DNA of 64,000 nucleotides from Neobacillus notoginsengisoli (lineage in GTDB: Bacteria; Bacillota; Bacilli; Bacillales; Cytobacillaceae): contig NZ_QWEG01000008.1 in the NCBI RefSeq assembly GCF_003515685.1, forward strand, positions 186,001 to 250,000, read 5' to 3'. The notes under the pieces were generated by a model. The model saw nothing but the letters and a program-made list of their open reading frames with translations. It made no database searches and was not told the DNA's origin. Below, one piece after another: positions 40,115 through 49,961 of the stretch. Numbering within the stretch: position 1 is the stretch's first letter; every line of letters starts with the position of its first letter. The translations under genes were made by a program, and so were the position numbers.

Positions 40115-40339
40115 TTATTCTTCCATGTGTTGTTTGAGTTTTTTGTGCACGTGCGACTCGATCTGTTCGACGAGTTCGTCTTCCAAGTGGCGGGTGGGAT
40201 AAGGGTGAAACCAGAGAATCTCGTTACTCTCCTCTTTGACCAGCCCTAAATAATCTTTTCCGTGTACGTTCAATTTAAATTGATGGTGGTTGTGGATTTG
40301 TCCCTCAAACAATTTGTTTACTTTAAAGTCTTCAATCAT
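40115..40339 (-). CDS. YheE-like (DUF5342) small protein
   Basis: A 74-residue soluble protein. FKVNKLFEGQIHNHHQFKLN, then VHGKDYLGLVKEESNEILWF and a helical C-terminus match the layout of the small YheE/DUF5342 proteins of Bacillus: a short beta domain followed by a helix. Function unknown. YheC/D-type genes are neighbours of yheE in B. subtilis, but here they are 20 kb apart. Confidence 0.65.
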   Translation of the reverse strand: MIEDFKVNKLFEGQIHNHHQFKLNVHGKDYLGLVKEESNEILWFHPYPTRHLEDELVEQIESHVHKKLKQHMEE

Positions 40340-40753
40340 CTGTCATCCCTCCTGATGAGATATCGTGCCAACATTCCCTCGTTACCCGTTAACAGAGTTG
40401 GATAATCTTCCGTTTATGAGGTCTAAAAATTCCACCAAAGATTTCCCGGTCTCCGCAATCCTCCAGGTGCCTTTTGCAAAATCACCCTTCCTCTTTTTTC
40501 ACTCTCTGCTGCAGCTTTCGTCTTATGTAAAACGATGGTCAAATGACCTACTATTCTACCCGCAAAATAAACCGTTTTAACCTAAAAATACATCGGATTC
40601 CCCTTTTTCATTCTAACCTCCCAAGAAAAAAGAACTTCTTTCCATAGGAAAATAGGCACTTCTGTCTAATCTAAAGTTCGACAAGTTTCGCTAATTTCAG
40701 ACAGGGTATCTCAAGGTAGTGGGTGATAGAACGAGTAAGGGAGGGGTTTTAGG
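40340..40753. other. intergenic region upstream of the urease operon
   Basis: About 410 bp holding one TTTTGCAAAA palindrome (40472) and an AAGGGAGGGG ribosome binding site for ureA at its right end. A promoter or GlnR/TnrA box for urease is expected here, but I could not identify one with confidence. Confidence 0.45.
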
Positions 40754-41056
40754 ATGTATTTATCACCGAGAGAAATAGATAAGCTCCAGATCGTCGTTGC
40801 CGCTGATTTAGCCAGAAGAAGGCAGGGCCGCGGGCTGAAATTAAATTATCCAGAGGCTGTCGCCTTGATTACTTATGAGTTGATTGAAGGAGCCCGCGAC
40901 GGCAAGACGGTTGCGGAATTGATGCAATACGGAGCCACCATCCTGACAAGTGAAGATGTGATGGAGGGAGTTCCTGAAATGATAAAGGATGTCCAGGTGG
41001 AAGCGACATTCCCTGATGGCACAAAGTTAGTCACGGTTCATAACCCAATTAAATAA
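40754..41056 (+). CDS. ureA: urease subunit gamma
   Basis: A 100-residue protein of the usual length: [20 protein letters not shown], then [33 protein letters not shown] and [20 protein letters not shown]. It is the small structural subunit of the cytosolic nickel urease that hydrolyses urea to ammonia and carbamate. First gene of ureABCEFGD, with GGGAGGGG upstream and a 19-nt gap to ureB. Confidence 0.97.
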   Translation: MYLSPREIDKLQIVVAADLARRRQGRGLKLNYPEAVALITYELIEGARDGKTVAELMQYGATILTSEDVMEGVPEMIKDVQVEATFPDGTKLVTVHNPIK

Positions 41057-41075
41057 ACGGCAGGAGGGAACCATC

Positions 41076-41402
41076 ATGATACCAGGCGAATACTTTTTGG
41101 CCGATGAAGACATCATCGCAAATGAAGGAAGGGAAGTAACCCATATTACCGTAAAGAATACGGGAGACCGCCCGATTCAAGTCGGTTCTCACTATCATTT
41201 TTACGAAGCGAATGAGGCCCTTGAATTTGAGCGGGAGGAAGCTTTCGGGAAGCGATTGAACGTTCCGGCAGGAGCTGCGGTTCGCTTTGAGCCGGGAGAT
41301 CAGAAAACGATTGAGTTGGTTTGCTATGCGGGGGAACGCCGGGTGTACGGGTTCCATAATGCAGTCGAAGGATCAGTCGAAAAGGGGTGTAAGAATAAGT
41401 GA
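41076..41402 (+). CDS. ureB: urease subunit beta
   Basis: A 108-residue protein: [13 protein letters not shown], then [20 protein letters not shown] and [20 protein letters not shown]. The second structural subunit of urease, of normal length. It ends with a 4-bp overlap with the GTG start of ureC, so the two are translationally coupled. Confidence 0.97.
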   Translation: MIPGEYFLADEDIIANEGREVTHITVKNTGDRPIQVGSHYHFYEANEALEFEREEAFGKRLNVPAGAAVRFEPGDQKTIELVCYAGERRVYGFHNAVEGSVEKGCKNK

Positions 41403-43111
41403 GTTACAGAATGTCAAGAAAACAATATGCCGATCTGTACGGGCCGACAACAGGAGACTCCGTCCGTCTAGCTGATACAGATTTATATATCAAAATTGAG
41501 AAAGACTTCACATCATATGGGGACGAAGCCGTTTTTGGCGGCGGGAAAGTCATCCGGGACGGGATGGGACAAAATCCGCTGGCCACACGCGAGGACGGAA
41601 TAGCGGATACGGTCATCACCAATGCGATCGTCTTGGATTATACAGGTATTTACAAAGCGGATATCGGGATTCGCGATGGGAAAATTTCCGGAATCGGCAA
41701 AGCGGGCAATCCGTTGACGATGGATAAAGTTGATATTGTCATCGGATCCGGAACAGAGATCATTGCGGGGGAAGGGAAAATCGTCACGGCGGGCGGAATT
41801 GATACACATGTCCACTTCGTCAACCCTGATCAAGTACCGGTAGCGCTTGCGTCCGGATTGACAACGCTGATCGGAGGAGGAACAGGCCCTGCAACTGGAT
41901 CGAAAGCGACAACCTCAACCCCGGGAGCATGGAATATCCATCGCATGCTCGAAGCGATTGACGGGCTGCCAATCAATATTGGACTGACAGGGAAAGGACA
42001 GGCAGCGTCAGAGGAACCACTGATTGAACAAGTACGTGCAGGCGTCATTGGCTTGAAAATACATGAGGATTGGGGTGCAACTCCGTCCGCCCTTGACCAT
42101 GCATTGCGAGTGGCCGACAAATACGACGTCCAAGTCGCGCTTCATGCAGACACTTTGAATGAGAGCGGATTTGTTGAGAATACGATGTCCGTCTTAAAGG
42201 ATCGGGTCATCCATATGTATCATACGGAAGGAGCTGGCGGCGGGCACGCACCGGATTTGATCGAGTCGGCGAGCTACATGAATGTATTGCCATCTTCGAC
42301 AACACCTACCTTGCCATACACGGACAGTACACTTGATGAGCATTTGGATATGTTGATGGTTGCCCATCACCTGAATCCATCCGTACCGGAGGATATCGCG
42401 TTTGCCGATTCCCGGATCAGACGGGAAACCATTGCTGCTGAAGATGTGCTGCAAGACATGGGAATTTTCAGTATGACAAGTTCAGATTCCCAAGCGATGG
42501 GCCGGGTTGGTGAAGTCGTCCTCCGTACTTGGCAAGTCGCCGACAAGATGAAGAAGGAACGGGGACCTTTAGAAGGAGACTCCGAGCGTTCTGACAACAA
42601 CCGGGTGAAACGGTATGTCGCAAAATATACAATCAATCCAGCGATTACGCACGGAATTTCGGACTATGTAGGCTCCATCGAAGTAGGAAAAGTCGCTGAC
42701 ATCATCCTCTGGGACCCGGCATTCTTTGGCGTAAAACCGGAGATGACGATCAAAAGCGGCTTCGCTGTCCAAGGCGTCATCGGAGATCCAAATGGATCGA
42801 TACCGACACCTCAGCCATACATTTATCGCCCAATGTACGGAGCATTCGGCAGGGCTCTGACAAGTACGGCATTCACATTCATCTCTCAGGCTGCTTATGA
42901 CGACAAAGTGCATGAAAAACTCCAATTGCAAAAGAAAATTGCGCCAGTCAAAGGAATCCGGAATTTGACTAAAAAGGATATGAAGTTAAATGGCGAAACA
43001 CCGGAGTTGAAGGTGGATCCACAGACATACGAGGTTCGGGTGAACGGTGAACTAATCACTTCCAAACCGATCGATACAGTGCCGATGGGGCAACGCTATT
43101 TCCTATTTTGA
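41399..43111 (+). CDS. ureC: urease subunit alpha (catalytic)
   Basis: A 570-residue catalytic subunit. Nickel ligands are present: His137 and His139 in [14 protein letters not shown], Lys220 (carbamylated) in GLKIHEDWG, His in [10 protein letters not shown] and GGGHAPD, and Asp in [14 protein letters not shown]. The mobile flap reads [16 protein letters not shown]: residue 322 is Ala (GCC), where most ureases have the Cys targeted by thiol reagents. The catalytic His next to it is kept. GTG 41399 and ATG 41411 are both possible starts. All other motifs are intact, so an active enzyme is expected. Confidence 0.97.
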   Translation: MSYRMSRKQYADLYGPTTGDSVRLADTDLYIKIEKDFTSYGDEAVFGGGKVIRDGMGQNPLATREDGIADTVITNAIVLDYTGIYKADIGIRDGKISGIGKAGNPLTMDKVDIVIGSGTEIIAGEGKIVTAGGIDTHVHFVNPDQVPVALASGLTTLIGGGTGPATGSKATTSTPGAWNIHRMLEAIDGLPINIGLTGKGQAASEEPLIEQVRAGVIGLKIHEDWGATPSALDHALRVADKYDVQVALHADTLNESGFVENTMSVLKDRVIHMYHTEGAGGGHAPDLIESASYMNVLPSSTTPTLPYTDSTLDEHLDMLMVAHHLNPSVPEDIAFADSRIRRETIAAEDVLQDMGIFSMTSSDSQAMGRVGEVVLRTWQVADKMKKERGPLEGDSERSDNNRVKRYVAKYTINPAITHGISDYVGSIEVGKVADIILWDPAFFGVKPEMTIKSGFAVQGVIGDPNGSIPTPQPYIYRPMYGAFGRALTSTAFTFISQAAYDDKVHEKLQLQKKIAPVKGIRNLTKKDMKLNGETPELKVDPQTYEVRVNGELITSKPIDTVPMGQRYFLF

Positions 43112-43112
43112 G

Positions 43113-43577
43113 GTGAGAGGCTTGTTGGTTGAAGAGATTGTAACGAATATTAAGGATTTAAATAAAGACGAGCTTGAGGCGCGCCATATCGAAAAGGTGT
43201 ACCTCGAGAGCGCGGACTTGGTGAAAAGAATTCAAAGGGTTAAAAGCGATCATGGAACAGATATCGGGATTAGGCTGAAAGAACCACGTGACTTGTTGGC
43301 TGGCGATGTGTTGTACATGGATGACAACAATCTCATCATCATTGATGTGCTCTCCGATGATTTATTGGTGATTTCCCCGCGCGGCATCCGGGAAATGGGT
43401 GTAATCGCCCATCAGCTGGGGAATCGCCACCTCCCCGCGCAGTTCGAAGAAAATGACATGCTCGTTCAATATGACTATCTAGTTGAGGAATTGCTTCAGC
43501 AGTTAGACATTCCATATACACGCGAAGAACGGAAAGTGAAAGAGGCATTCCGCCATATAGGGCATAGCCATGCATAA
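43113..43577 (+). CDS. ureE: urease accessory protein UreE (nickel chaperone)
   Basis: A 154-residue protein starting near the ureC stop (GTGAGAGGC, in-frame TTG alternatives follow). The N-terminal domain has [20 protein letters not shown]. The metal-binding domain contains [12 protein letters not shown], and the C-terminus GHSHA is short and histidine-poor compared with Klebsiella UreE. It delivers nickel to the UreDFG-apo-urease complex. It overlaps ureF by 8 bp. Confidence 0.95.
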   Translation: MRGLLVEEIVTNIKDLNKDELEARHIEKVYLESADLVKRIQRVKSDHGTDIGIRLKEPRDLLAGDVLYMDDNNLIIIDVLSDDLLVISPRGIREMGVIAHQLGNRHLPAQFEENDMLVQYDYLVEELLQQLDIPYTREERKVKEAFRHIGHSHA

Positions 43578-44256
43578 AAGTACACTTTCACTTTTCCAGC
43601 TTTGTGATTCGACCCTGCCAACCGGAGCATTCAGTCATTCATATGGCTTGGAAACGTATATTCAGGAAGACAAAGTCCATGACAAACAAACGTTCATGGA
43701 ATGGCTTCGCGTGTATCTCAACGAACAGCTTGTCTATTCGGACGGCTTCGCCGCAAAGCTCGTCTATGAAGCGCTTGAAGAAAACGACCTTGAGAAAATC
43801 TGGGAGCTTGATCAGATGCTGTTTGCCCAAAACGCAGCAAGAGAAACACGGGACGGAACCCAAAGAGTCGGAGAACGGATGCTGTCTTTAGTGGAAACCT
43901 TATATGAGATTCCTCTGCTGGCCACGTACAAAAGCCGGATTCGGGACCGAGTGTCGTACGGACACCCGGCCATCGTGTTCACCATTGTCGGGCATCACTT
44001 AAAGGTCAGGTCCGACTCAACCATTTTGTTCTATTTATATTCCGTCGTTTCAAGCCTTGTGCAAAATGCAGTACGGGCCATCCCGCTTGGACAAACGGAC
44101 GGCCAGAAAGCGATCAAGGAATTTCAAGATATTTTGATCGAAGCGACGGAGAAAATCAATTCACTGGACGAATCTGACTTTGGAGTCGTCTGCCCGGCGC
44201 TTGAGTTATCGCAAATGCAACATGAGCGCGTAAATGTACGAATTTTTATGTCATAG
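43570..44256 (+). CDS. ureF: urease accessory protein UreF
   Basis: A 228-residue helical protein. [20 protein letters not shown] at the start and GLETYIQ are the family signature, and [20 protein letters not shown] lies in the C-terminal half. It bridges UreD and UreG in the nickel-insertion complex. Start overlaps ureE; ureG follows 24 nt later. Confidence 0.96.
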   Translation: MHKSTLSLFQLCDSTLPTGAFSHSYGLETYIQEDKVHDKQTFMEWLRVYLNEQLVYSDGFAAKLVYEALEENDLEKIWELDQMLFAQNAARETRDGTQRVGERMLSLVETLYEIPLLATYKSRIRDRVSYGHPAIVFTIVGHHLKVRSDSTILFYLYSVVSSLVQNAVRAIPLGQTDGQKAIKEFQDILIEATEKINSLDESDFGVVCPALELSQMQHERVNVRIFMS

Positions 44257-44280
44257 GTATAGAAAAGGAAGTGTATTTTT

Positions 44281-44892
44281 ATGGAACCAGTGATTATTGG
44301 AGTAGGGGGACCCGTCGGGGCAGGAAAAACAATGCTTGTCGAAAAACTCACCCGTCATTTGGATGGAGAAGTGAGCATGGCTGCCGTGACGAACGACATT
44401 TATACAAAAGAAGATGCAAAATTTTTAACCGAGAACGGTGTATTGCCGGACGGCCGCATTATCGGTGTGGAAACAGGCGGATGCCCGCATACAGCGATTC
44501 GTGAGGATACTTCAATGAACTCCGCAGCGATTGAGGAATTGAAGAGAAACTATCCGGATCTGGAACTGATTTTTGTAGAAAGCGGCGGAGACAACCTCGC
44601 GGCTACGTTCAGTCCTGAATTGGTCGATTTCTCTATCTATATCATTGACGTCGCACAAGGCGAAAAGATTCCTCGCAAGGGCGGCCAAGGAATGATCAAA
44701 TCGGATTTATTCATAATTAATAAAACGGATTTGGCTCCACATGTCGGTGCAAGCCTTGAGGTCATGGAAAAGGATACGAAACAGTTCCGTGGCGACAAGC
44801 CGTTTGTCTTTACGAACTTGAAAAATGACGAAGGACTAGATCAAGTCATTGAGTGGATTCAGCAAAACGCATTGCTTAAAGGATTGGCCTAG
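44281..44892 (+). CDS. ureG: urease accessory protein UreG (GTPase)
   Basis: A 203-residue SIMIBI-class GTPase. It has P-loop [11 protein letters not shown], the nickel-binding Cys-Pro-His in [15 protein letters not shown], and [10 protein letters not shown] for guanine recognition. GTP hydrolysis drives nickel insertion into UreC. AAAGGAAG precedes ATG. The stop is 1 nt before the ureD start. Confidence 0.97.
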   Translation: MEPVIIGVGGPVGAGKTMLVEKLTRHLDGEVSMAAVTNDIYTKEDAKFLTENGVLPDGRIIGVETGGCPHTAIREDTSMNSAAIEELKRNYPDLELIFVESGGDNLAATFSPELVDFSIYIIDVAQGEKIPRKGGQGMIKSDLFIINKTDLAPHVGASLEVMEKDTKQFRGDKPFVFTNLKNDEGLDQVIEWIQQNALLKGLA

Positions 44893-44893
44893 A

Positions 44894-45718
44894 ATGGATC
44901 AAATGACAGGCGTTCTCGACATGGAACTGATAGAGAAGAAAGGGCGGACGATTGCCAATCGGGCTTTTTTTAAAGGAGCCTTGAAAGTTATGCGCCCCTT
45001 CTATCTAGAAGATAACGGCCATGTCTGTTATTACATTTTAAATCCTGGTGGCGGATACCTGGATGGCGACCGCTACCACATCCGGGTCTCATTGAAAGAC
45101 CAAGCCCAGGCGACGTTGACAACACAATCTTCGACAAAAGTCTATAAAACTCCGAAGGACCATGCATACCAAGTGACCGAGGTGTTTTTGAAAGACAAGA
45201 GCTATCTGGAGTTTTTGCCAGATCCACTCATCGCTTACAAAGATGCAAAATACAAACAAAAAAATGTTTTCCACCTTGATGGCAGTTCCGCCCTGTTGTA
45301 TTCCGACATTCTTACTCCTGGGTGGAGTCCGGAGGGCGAGGATTTCAGCTATGACACGCTGCAGCTAATCAATGAAGTGTATGTGGACGAAAAGCTGCTT
45401 CTCTATGATCATGTGAAATTGCAGCCCGGCAAGCAGGATATGAACTCGCTCGGATTCATGGAAGGAACTACGCATCTCGGTTCCATGATCGTCGTTGGGG
45501 AACAAACGACCGATGAATTGATTGACAAAATATATGAGTCGCTCTGTCCGTCATCCGATGAATACAGAATGGGGATTTCGAGACTGGCCGTTCCTGGCTT
45601 CACCATCCGGATTCTATCAAATAATACGCAAATCATCGAACAGGCTTTTAACAAATGCCATCGTCTAATCAGGAACGAATGGTTTGGGAACGAACCCGCG
45701 TCTTTACGAAAATACTGA
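44894..45718 (+). CDS. ureD: urease accessory protein UreD (UreH)
   Basis: A 274-residue scaffold: NPGGGYLDGDRYHIRVSLKD, then TTQSSTKVYKTP and YLEFLPDPLIAYKDAKY are family hallmarks. It recruits UreF and UreG to apo-urease. ATG 44894 directly follows ureG; a longer frame from 44849 overlaps ureG and was not used. Last gene of the operon, with a terminator at 45723. No nickel permease or urea channel gene follows. Confidence 0.95.
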   Translation: MDQMTGVLDMELIEKKGRTIANRAFFKGALKVMRPFYLEDNGHVCYYILNPGGGYLDGDRYHIRVSLKDQAQATLTTQSSTKVYKTPKDHAYQVTEVFLKDKSYLEFLPDPLIAYKDAKYKQKNVFHLDGSSALLYSDILTPGWSPEGEDFSYDTLQLINEVYVDEKLLLYDHVKLQPGKQDMNSLGFMEGTTHLGSMIVVGEQTTDELIDKIYESLCPSSDEYRMGISRLAVPGFTIRILSNNTQIIEQAFNKCHRLIRNEWFGNEPASLRKY

Positions 45719-45722
45719 ACGA

Positions 45723-45757
45723 AAACCCGGCAGCATTCTAGTGAACTGCCGGGTTTC
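45723..45757 (+). terminator. intrinsic terminator of the urease operon
   Basis: AAACCCGGCAG pairs perfectly with CTGCCGGGTTT around a 12-nt loop. Confidence 0.88.
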
Positions 45758-45912
45758 AAATTCCACAAGAAAGGATATAAAACGACTTATTCTATGTATT
45801 TCCAACATAGTGAAGTTTTTCATGTCGAAAAATATGTTTAGCGAGCATCCTAGAAAGGAATAGTAACTGTTGGGGACCGATTAAGCAAAACGACAGAATA
45901 GGAGTGTAGGGG

Positions 45913-46647
45913 TTGGAAATACATAACGTTGGTACATTAAGATCGAATGCGATTAGTATGCGAGTTTTGAACTCAAACACCATTAAAGTGATTGCAATCA
46001 TTGCAATGATACTTGACCACACAGCGATTTGGCTGCTTGCCGATGGCTCAACTTTGGACAGCATCGTACGTACTGCTGGGAGACTCGCCGCACCTATTAT
46101 GTGTTACTTCATTGCCGAAGGATATTTTTATACGTCCAATTTCAAGAAGTATTCGAGCCGCCTTTTTTATTTTGCCGTCATTTCACACTTTCCTTTTGTC
46201 ATGTATTTAGGGCTAGAATGGTGGCAGGCGACAAGTGTCCTCTGGTCCTTGTTGATGGGGCTTTTTGCGCTGAATATTAGCCAGAAGTCGAAAATTCCCC
46301 TAGCGGCAAAAGCCATGTTGATCGGGTTATGCTGTGCGCTCGCCTGGACAGCCGACTGGAATTATATCGCGGTGCTATGGATTTTGTTTTTCGGCATCTT
46401 CCGGGGCAATTTCAAAATGCAAATGCTTAGCTATGTAACCATTGGCACGGTTTTCTATATTATCCCCGGCATCCTTTCGATGGGATTGGACTCTTTCTTC
46501 CGCTTTGGCATCTTTTTGGTCATTCCATTACTGCTATTATACAATGGGGAACGTGGCAGGAAATCCAATTTAATCAAATGGGGATTCTACCTTTTCTACC
46601 CGGTTCACCTGGTCCTGTTGTATATTTTGAGATATATAATTTTTTAA
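45913..46647 (+). CDS. TraX-family membrane protein
   Basis: A 244-residue protein starting at TTG 45913 (AGGAG 8 nt upstream) with about seven helices. It has SNTIKVIAIIAMILDHTAIW and RLAAPIMCYFIAEGYFYTSN, the conserved opening of TraX-like acyltransferase proteins (TraX acetylates pilin in F plasmids). Chromosomal Bacillus members have no known pilus substrate. No conjugation genes are nearby, so the plasmid function should not be assumed. Confidence 0.85.
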   Translation: MEIHNVGTLRSNAISMRVLNSNTIKVIAIIAMILDHTAIWLLADGSTLDSIVRTAGRLAAPIMCYFIAEGYFYTSNFKKYSSRLFYFAVISHFPFVMYLGLEWWQATSVLWSLLMGLFALNISQKSKIPLAAKAMLIGLCCALAWTADWNYIAVLWILFFGIFRGNFKMQMLSYVTIGTVFYIIPGILSMGLDSFFRFGIFLVIPLLLLYNGERGRKSNLIKWGFYLFYPVHLVLLYILRYIIF

Positions 46648-46672
46648 CTAGTCGAAGTTGAGGGGAAAATCG

Positions 46673-47866
46673 ATGTTTAAAGGCAAGATTCTTTTGCAAA
46701 AATGCTGGATTATCCTTGTCATTTTTCTTGTTGCATGTACAGCGGAACCAAGTGGAAAGCGTTCTGAACGCGTTAATACACCGTCTGCTGCAAATCATGA
46801 GGCCCAGCATTCAAAATCAAAAAAGGAACCCGTCGAAAAAAAGGCGAAGGAAAGAAATCGGTATGCGGGTGAGCTGGAACTGCCTGTGGTCGGTGCGACA
46901 GGCTATACATCCGTACCATTGGAATTGAAGGCTTTGGCAAAATCCGATTCAGAAACCGTTGAAACTATGAAGGCCGGCACAGGTTTTGAAATTTTGAAGG
47001 AAGTTGGGGAATGGTGGTTGATCAGGCAGGGATCGCGGACCGGCTGGCTGCCGCATCAATATTGCTTTATTAACCTGCCTGATGTGATTCCGTCTATTAT
47101 CTATGACAATACCAATACGTATTCTTCAAAATTTGTATCATCAGGCAAGGGCATTCCTAATATTTCGAACCGGGCTTTGTATCAGGGAAAGGCAGTTAAC
47201 GAGCGGCTTGGCAAAGAAGAATATATCATGCCGGTTCTGTATAAGATGTCCAAAAAAATTCACAAGGCGCAACAGCACGCCTTATCTGAAGGCAACTCTC
47301 TTAAAATTTATGAAGCTTTCAGGCCTTTTGAAGTGCAACAGGCAGTTGTCAACAACCTGAGTGCTTTGGCAAAGAGAGACCGCGATGTTTTGGCGGGAAT
47401 CAATTCCGGTCCATGGGGAATCGCCTGGTTCATTACAAAAGGTGTCTCCAATCATCAAATGGGCTACGCCATCGATGTTAGTTTAGTGAAGGTAAATGCA
47501 AAAAAAGAGATGCCAACTGGCGATTACACAGTTACAACGGTGACCGATTATACAGAGTACGACATGCCCACACCCATGCATGAGCTGAGCGTGGCAGCTG
47601 CTATTTTTACTGCACCCGTCACATCAAGGTCTCCAACAGCCTGGAAGAATGCTAAATTTACAGATTCGATGAAAGAGAATGAGGCTGCCAGGAAACTGCA
47701 AACCTATTGCACAACCGCCGGACTGACCCCACTGGCTTCGGAATGGTGGCACTTCAACGACCTCGAGGCCATGAACGAAATAGCCAGTCGCAGCGGCGAG
47801 GGGAAGTTTGTGCTGAAGGAAGTCTATAGTTTGAGTCCTGAGATGAGTCGGGTGGATGAAAATTAG
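46673..47866 (+). CDS. lipoprotein with SH3 domain and VanX/VanY-like D-Ala-D-Ala peptidase domain
   Basis: A 397-residue protein. The signal ends in the lipobox LVAC (Cys about residue 23). A Lys/Glu-rich linker leads to a bacterial SH3-like domain (about 75-130, VPLELKALAKSDSETVETMK, ending RTGWLPHQYC). The C-terminal part carries zinc-site motifs of M15 peptidases: YEAFRP, SNHQMGYAIDVSL (SxHxxGxAxD) and SEWWHFND (ExxH). It should sit on the outer membrane face and trim cell-wall D-alanyl-D-alanine or stem peptides. A VanX-like resistance role is not implied without vanHA neighbours. Confidence 0.88.
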   Translation: MFKGKILLQKCWIILVIFLVACTAEPSGKRSERVNTPSAANHEAQHSKSKKEPVEKKAKERNRYAGELELPVVGATGYTSVPLELKALAKSDSETVETMKAGTGFEILKEVGEWWLIRQGSRTGWLPHQYCFINLPDVIPSIIYDNTNTYSSKFVSSGKGIPNISNRALYQGKAVNERLGKEEYIMPVLYKMSKKIHKAQQHALSEGNSLKIYEAFRPFEVQQAVVNNLSALAKRDRDVLAGINSGPWGIAWFITKGVSNHQMGYAIDVSLVKVNAKKEMPTGDYTVTTVTDYTEYDMPTPMHELSVAAAIFTAPVTSRSPTAWKNAKFTDSMKENEAARKLQTYCTTAGLTPLASEWWHFNDLEAMNEIASRSGEGKFVLKEVYSLSPEMSRVDEN

Positions 47867-47873
47867 GTAATCT

Positions 47874-48228
47874 TTCGGGACAGGCGAGCGGTATTATGAC
47901 CGAGTGCAGTCCCGATTCTTTGTTATTCGGGACAGCAGGCGGGTATTATGACCGAGTGCAGTCCCGATTCTTTGTTATTCGGGACAGCAGGCGGGTATTA
48001 TGACCGAGTGCAGTCCCGATTCTTTGTTATTCGGGACAGGCGAGCGGTATTATGACCGAGTGCAGTCCCGATTCTTTGTTATTCGGGACAGGCGAGCGGT
48101 ATTATGACCGAATGCAGTCCCGATTCTTTGTTATTCGGGACAGGCGAGCGGTATTATGACCGAGTGCAGTCCCGATTCTTTGTTATTCGGGACAGCAAGC
48201 GGGTATTATGACCGAGTACAGTCCCCAT
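47874..48228. repeat. 52-bp tandem repeat array
   Basis: TTCGGGACAG begins at 47874, 47926, 47978, 48030, 48082, 48134 and 48186: seven copies at an exact 52-bp period, the last truncated. Each has TCGGGAC and GTCCCGA as inverted arms around GTATTATGACCGAGTGCA. Variants GGCGAGCGG and GCAGGCGGG alternate in blocks, indicating homogenisation within the array. It starts 8 nt after the lipoprotein stop and ends 75 bp before the GIY-YIG gene end. Confidence 0.95.
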
Positions 48229-48302
48229 TTTGGGTTTTCATTTTCTTATCAAAAGAAGATTAGTATATGGCTGTATAATTAGCAATACTGTTATAAAAAA
48301 CT

Positions 48303-48962
48303 TTAATTAAATAGACTTAACTGTTTATTGTCCATTTCTTTAAAGGCAGTTCTGTGTACTTCAAGGTGCTTTACTGCATAACGAGGATATAGGTCCATCA
48401 TAACAAACAACAGTTCACCTTTTTTTAGTGTAGCCAAAATATTTTTACCATCTCTTTGAGATAAGTCGGTATTAAATTGTTTATTAACTTTTTTATATAA
48501 ACCACTGTACAGTCTTGCTATATTATTATTTTTTGTATTGATAAGGCCTAGTATTTTAATCATTTGTTTAATGTTTTTACGATACCTCTCCAAATTGGGA
48601 ATTTTTTCTCTTGTGGTATCATCCAGGTAATCTGCTGGAGTATGGTTAGAGATTATAATCCAACCTTTTTGTTTATAGAATCTGCCAGCTTCAGATTCAA
48701 AGTGATAAAAGGATTTTCTGTTATGAAATTGAGGGTCAAGCTCTTTGAGGATGATAAATTTTGTATCTTTATGTAGGTACAACATGGTTCTGTCATGATT
48801 GTCAAAAAATTTAGGTATTCTTCTAATATGCTCAATCCAACGTACTATAAAATTTTCTTCAGTTTCGCCAATATATACTAGGTTCAATGTTTTGTTAATG
48901 ATGGCATATATGCCGGCTTTTAATAATTGTTCTCCCACACCATTCCCACCGTTCAAATGCAT
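48303..48962 (-). CDS. GIY-YIG domain protein
   Basis: A 219-residue protein. An N-terminal GIY-YIG nuclease module (AGIYAIINKTLNLVYIGETE, then FIVRWIEHIRRIP) gives the GIY, YIG and downstream Arg. The usual Glu could not be fixed. The C-terminal 120 residues are Lys/Asn-rich with no recognised domain. It is AT-rich relative to neighbours and lies between two repeat arrays, consistent with horizontal arrival. Both ATG 48962 and GTG 48938 could be the start. Confidence 0.75.
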   Translation of the reverse strand: MHLNGGNGVGEQLLKAGIYAIINKTLNLVYIGETEENFIVRWIEHIRRIPKFFDNHDRTMLYLHKDTKFIILKELDPQFHNRKSFYHFESEAGRFYKQKGWIIISNHTPADYLDDTTREKIPNLERYRKNIKQMIKILGLINTKNNNIARLYSGLYKKVNKQFNTDLSQRDGKNILATLKKGELLFVMMDLYPRYAVKHLEVHRTAFKEMDNKQLSLFN

Positions 48963-49154
48963 TTATTATTTCTCTAGGGATTGGAAAATCATTCCTCTTT
49001 CTCAATAATAACTAATTCTATTAAAACTTTAAATTGTTTTAGAAAATAATGGTGATGTTCTGAGATATTATTATGTTGATCCAAAGCACAATAACGGAAT
49101 CATCAAAATGATATAATGATAAATCAAAAGTTATGAGATTAGGTAGGTTCTTCA

Positions 49155-49340
49155 ATGAAGGTATATACACTCAAAAGGAAGTTTAAAGGTCATAAAAGAG
49201 GATCGCGGTTTTACTTGATCGCGGAGTCGGAATTTATCGGAGTCAAAGAGTTTGTTTTGAGAACGGTTAATTTATCGGAAAGGATTGTGCTGAAAGAAAG
49301 TGAGCTTCAAAAGAACTTTACTTTCACCAAAAACGTTTAA
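49155..49340 (+). CDS. small hypothetical basic protein
   Basis: A 61-residue soluble protein (YTLKRKFKGHKRGSRFYLIA, ending LQKNFTFTKNV) with AGGTAGG upstream of ATG. The composition is strand-rich, with no membrane segment. No family recognised; moderate support only. Confidence 0.5.
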   Translation: MKVYTLKRKFKGHKRGSRFYLIAESEFIGVKEFVLRTVNLSERIVLKESELQKNFTFTKNV

Positions 49341-49410
49341 CAGTGAATCTACTATAAAAAAAACTAAGTAGCCTGAATTTGAACACGGATTCATTAAAGG
49401 GAGAGGAAAA

Positions 49411-49890
49411 ATGAGTGGGGGGTTTATGATTAGGTTAAATGTTTGGTTTATCAATCTTGGGATTATTTGGACAGTCATTTTTGCTGTAATGAGTTTTTAT
49501 TGGGCCATGGGAGGAATGTTGGGAGTTAAGTCTTTGGGCGGATCTATTTATGAGATTGCCTTAAACCCGTCTCCCTCGTTCCTGGCGGTCGTTTGGCTGA
49601 CTGGTTTCATTAAACTTCTCGGAGCAGCCGTACTCGCAATGCTGCTCGTTCATTGGAACAACCCGAAAATAACCAGAACACTTTACTACACGGCAAAAAT
49701 TAGCGGAGTTTTTTTATTTTTATATGGGGCTTTTAATTTCATCACCATTTCCCTACACGCACTTCAACTACTGGATTTTGATTTAGACCCATATGCTACC
49801 TTTTGGCGGTTGGTCTTTTGGGAACCATTTTGGATGGTCGGTGGGGTTTTTTATTTTTTCTCCGCAAAAAAAATCAAGGGAAGCTCATGA
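49411..49890 (+). CDS. DUF3995-like four-helix membrane protein
   Basis: A 159-residue protein with four membrane helices (about residues 10-30, 50-75, 92-112 and 128-150). FYWAMGGMLGVKSLGGSIYE after the first helix and WEPFWMVGGVFYFFSAKKIK near the end suit DUF3995. AAAGGGAGAGG precedes ATG. It ends about 65 bp before array 2. Function unknown. Confidence 0.72.
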   Translation: MSGGFMIRLNVWFINLGIIWTVIFAVMSFYWAMGGMLGVKSLGGSIYEIALNPSPSFLAVVWLTGFIKLLGAAVLAMLLVHWNNPKITRTLYYTAKISGVFLFLYGAFNFITISLHALQLLDFDLDPYATFWRLVFWEPFWMVGGVFYFFSAKKIKGSS

Positions 49891-49961
49891 AACGGTGGAG
49901 TTGGTCACTATTCTAGCGAAAGAAGGCCGGCCAGGGACAGATGACGGCTTTATTAGTGAAT

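Noticed and set aside
45913-46647. Conjugative element suggested by the TraX-like protein
   Set aside because: No relaxase, coupling protein or mating-pair genes nearby; chromosomal TraX-like proteins are common in Bacillaceae.
46673-47866. Vancomycin-resistance gene
   Set aside because: The M15 domain is VanX/VanY-like, but there are no vanH/vanA ligase genes and the protein is an SH3-linked lipoprotein; cell-wall trimming is more likely.
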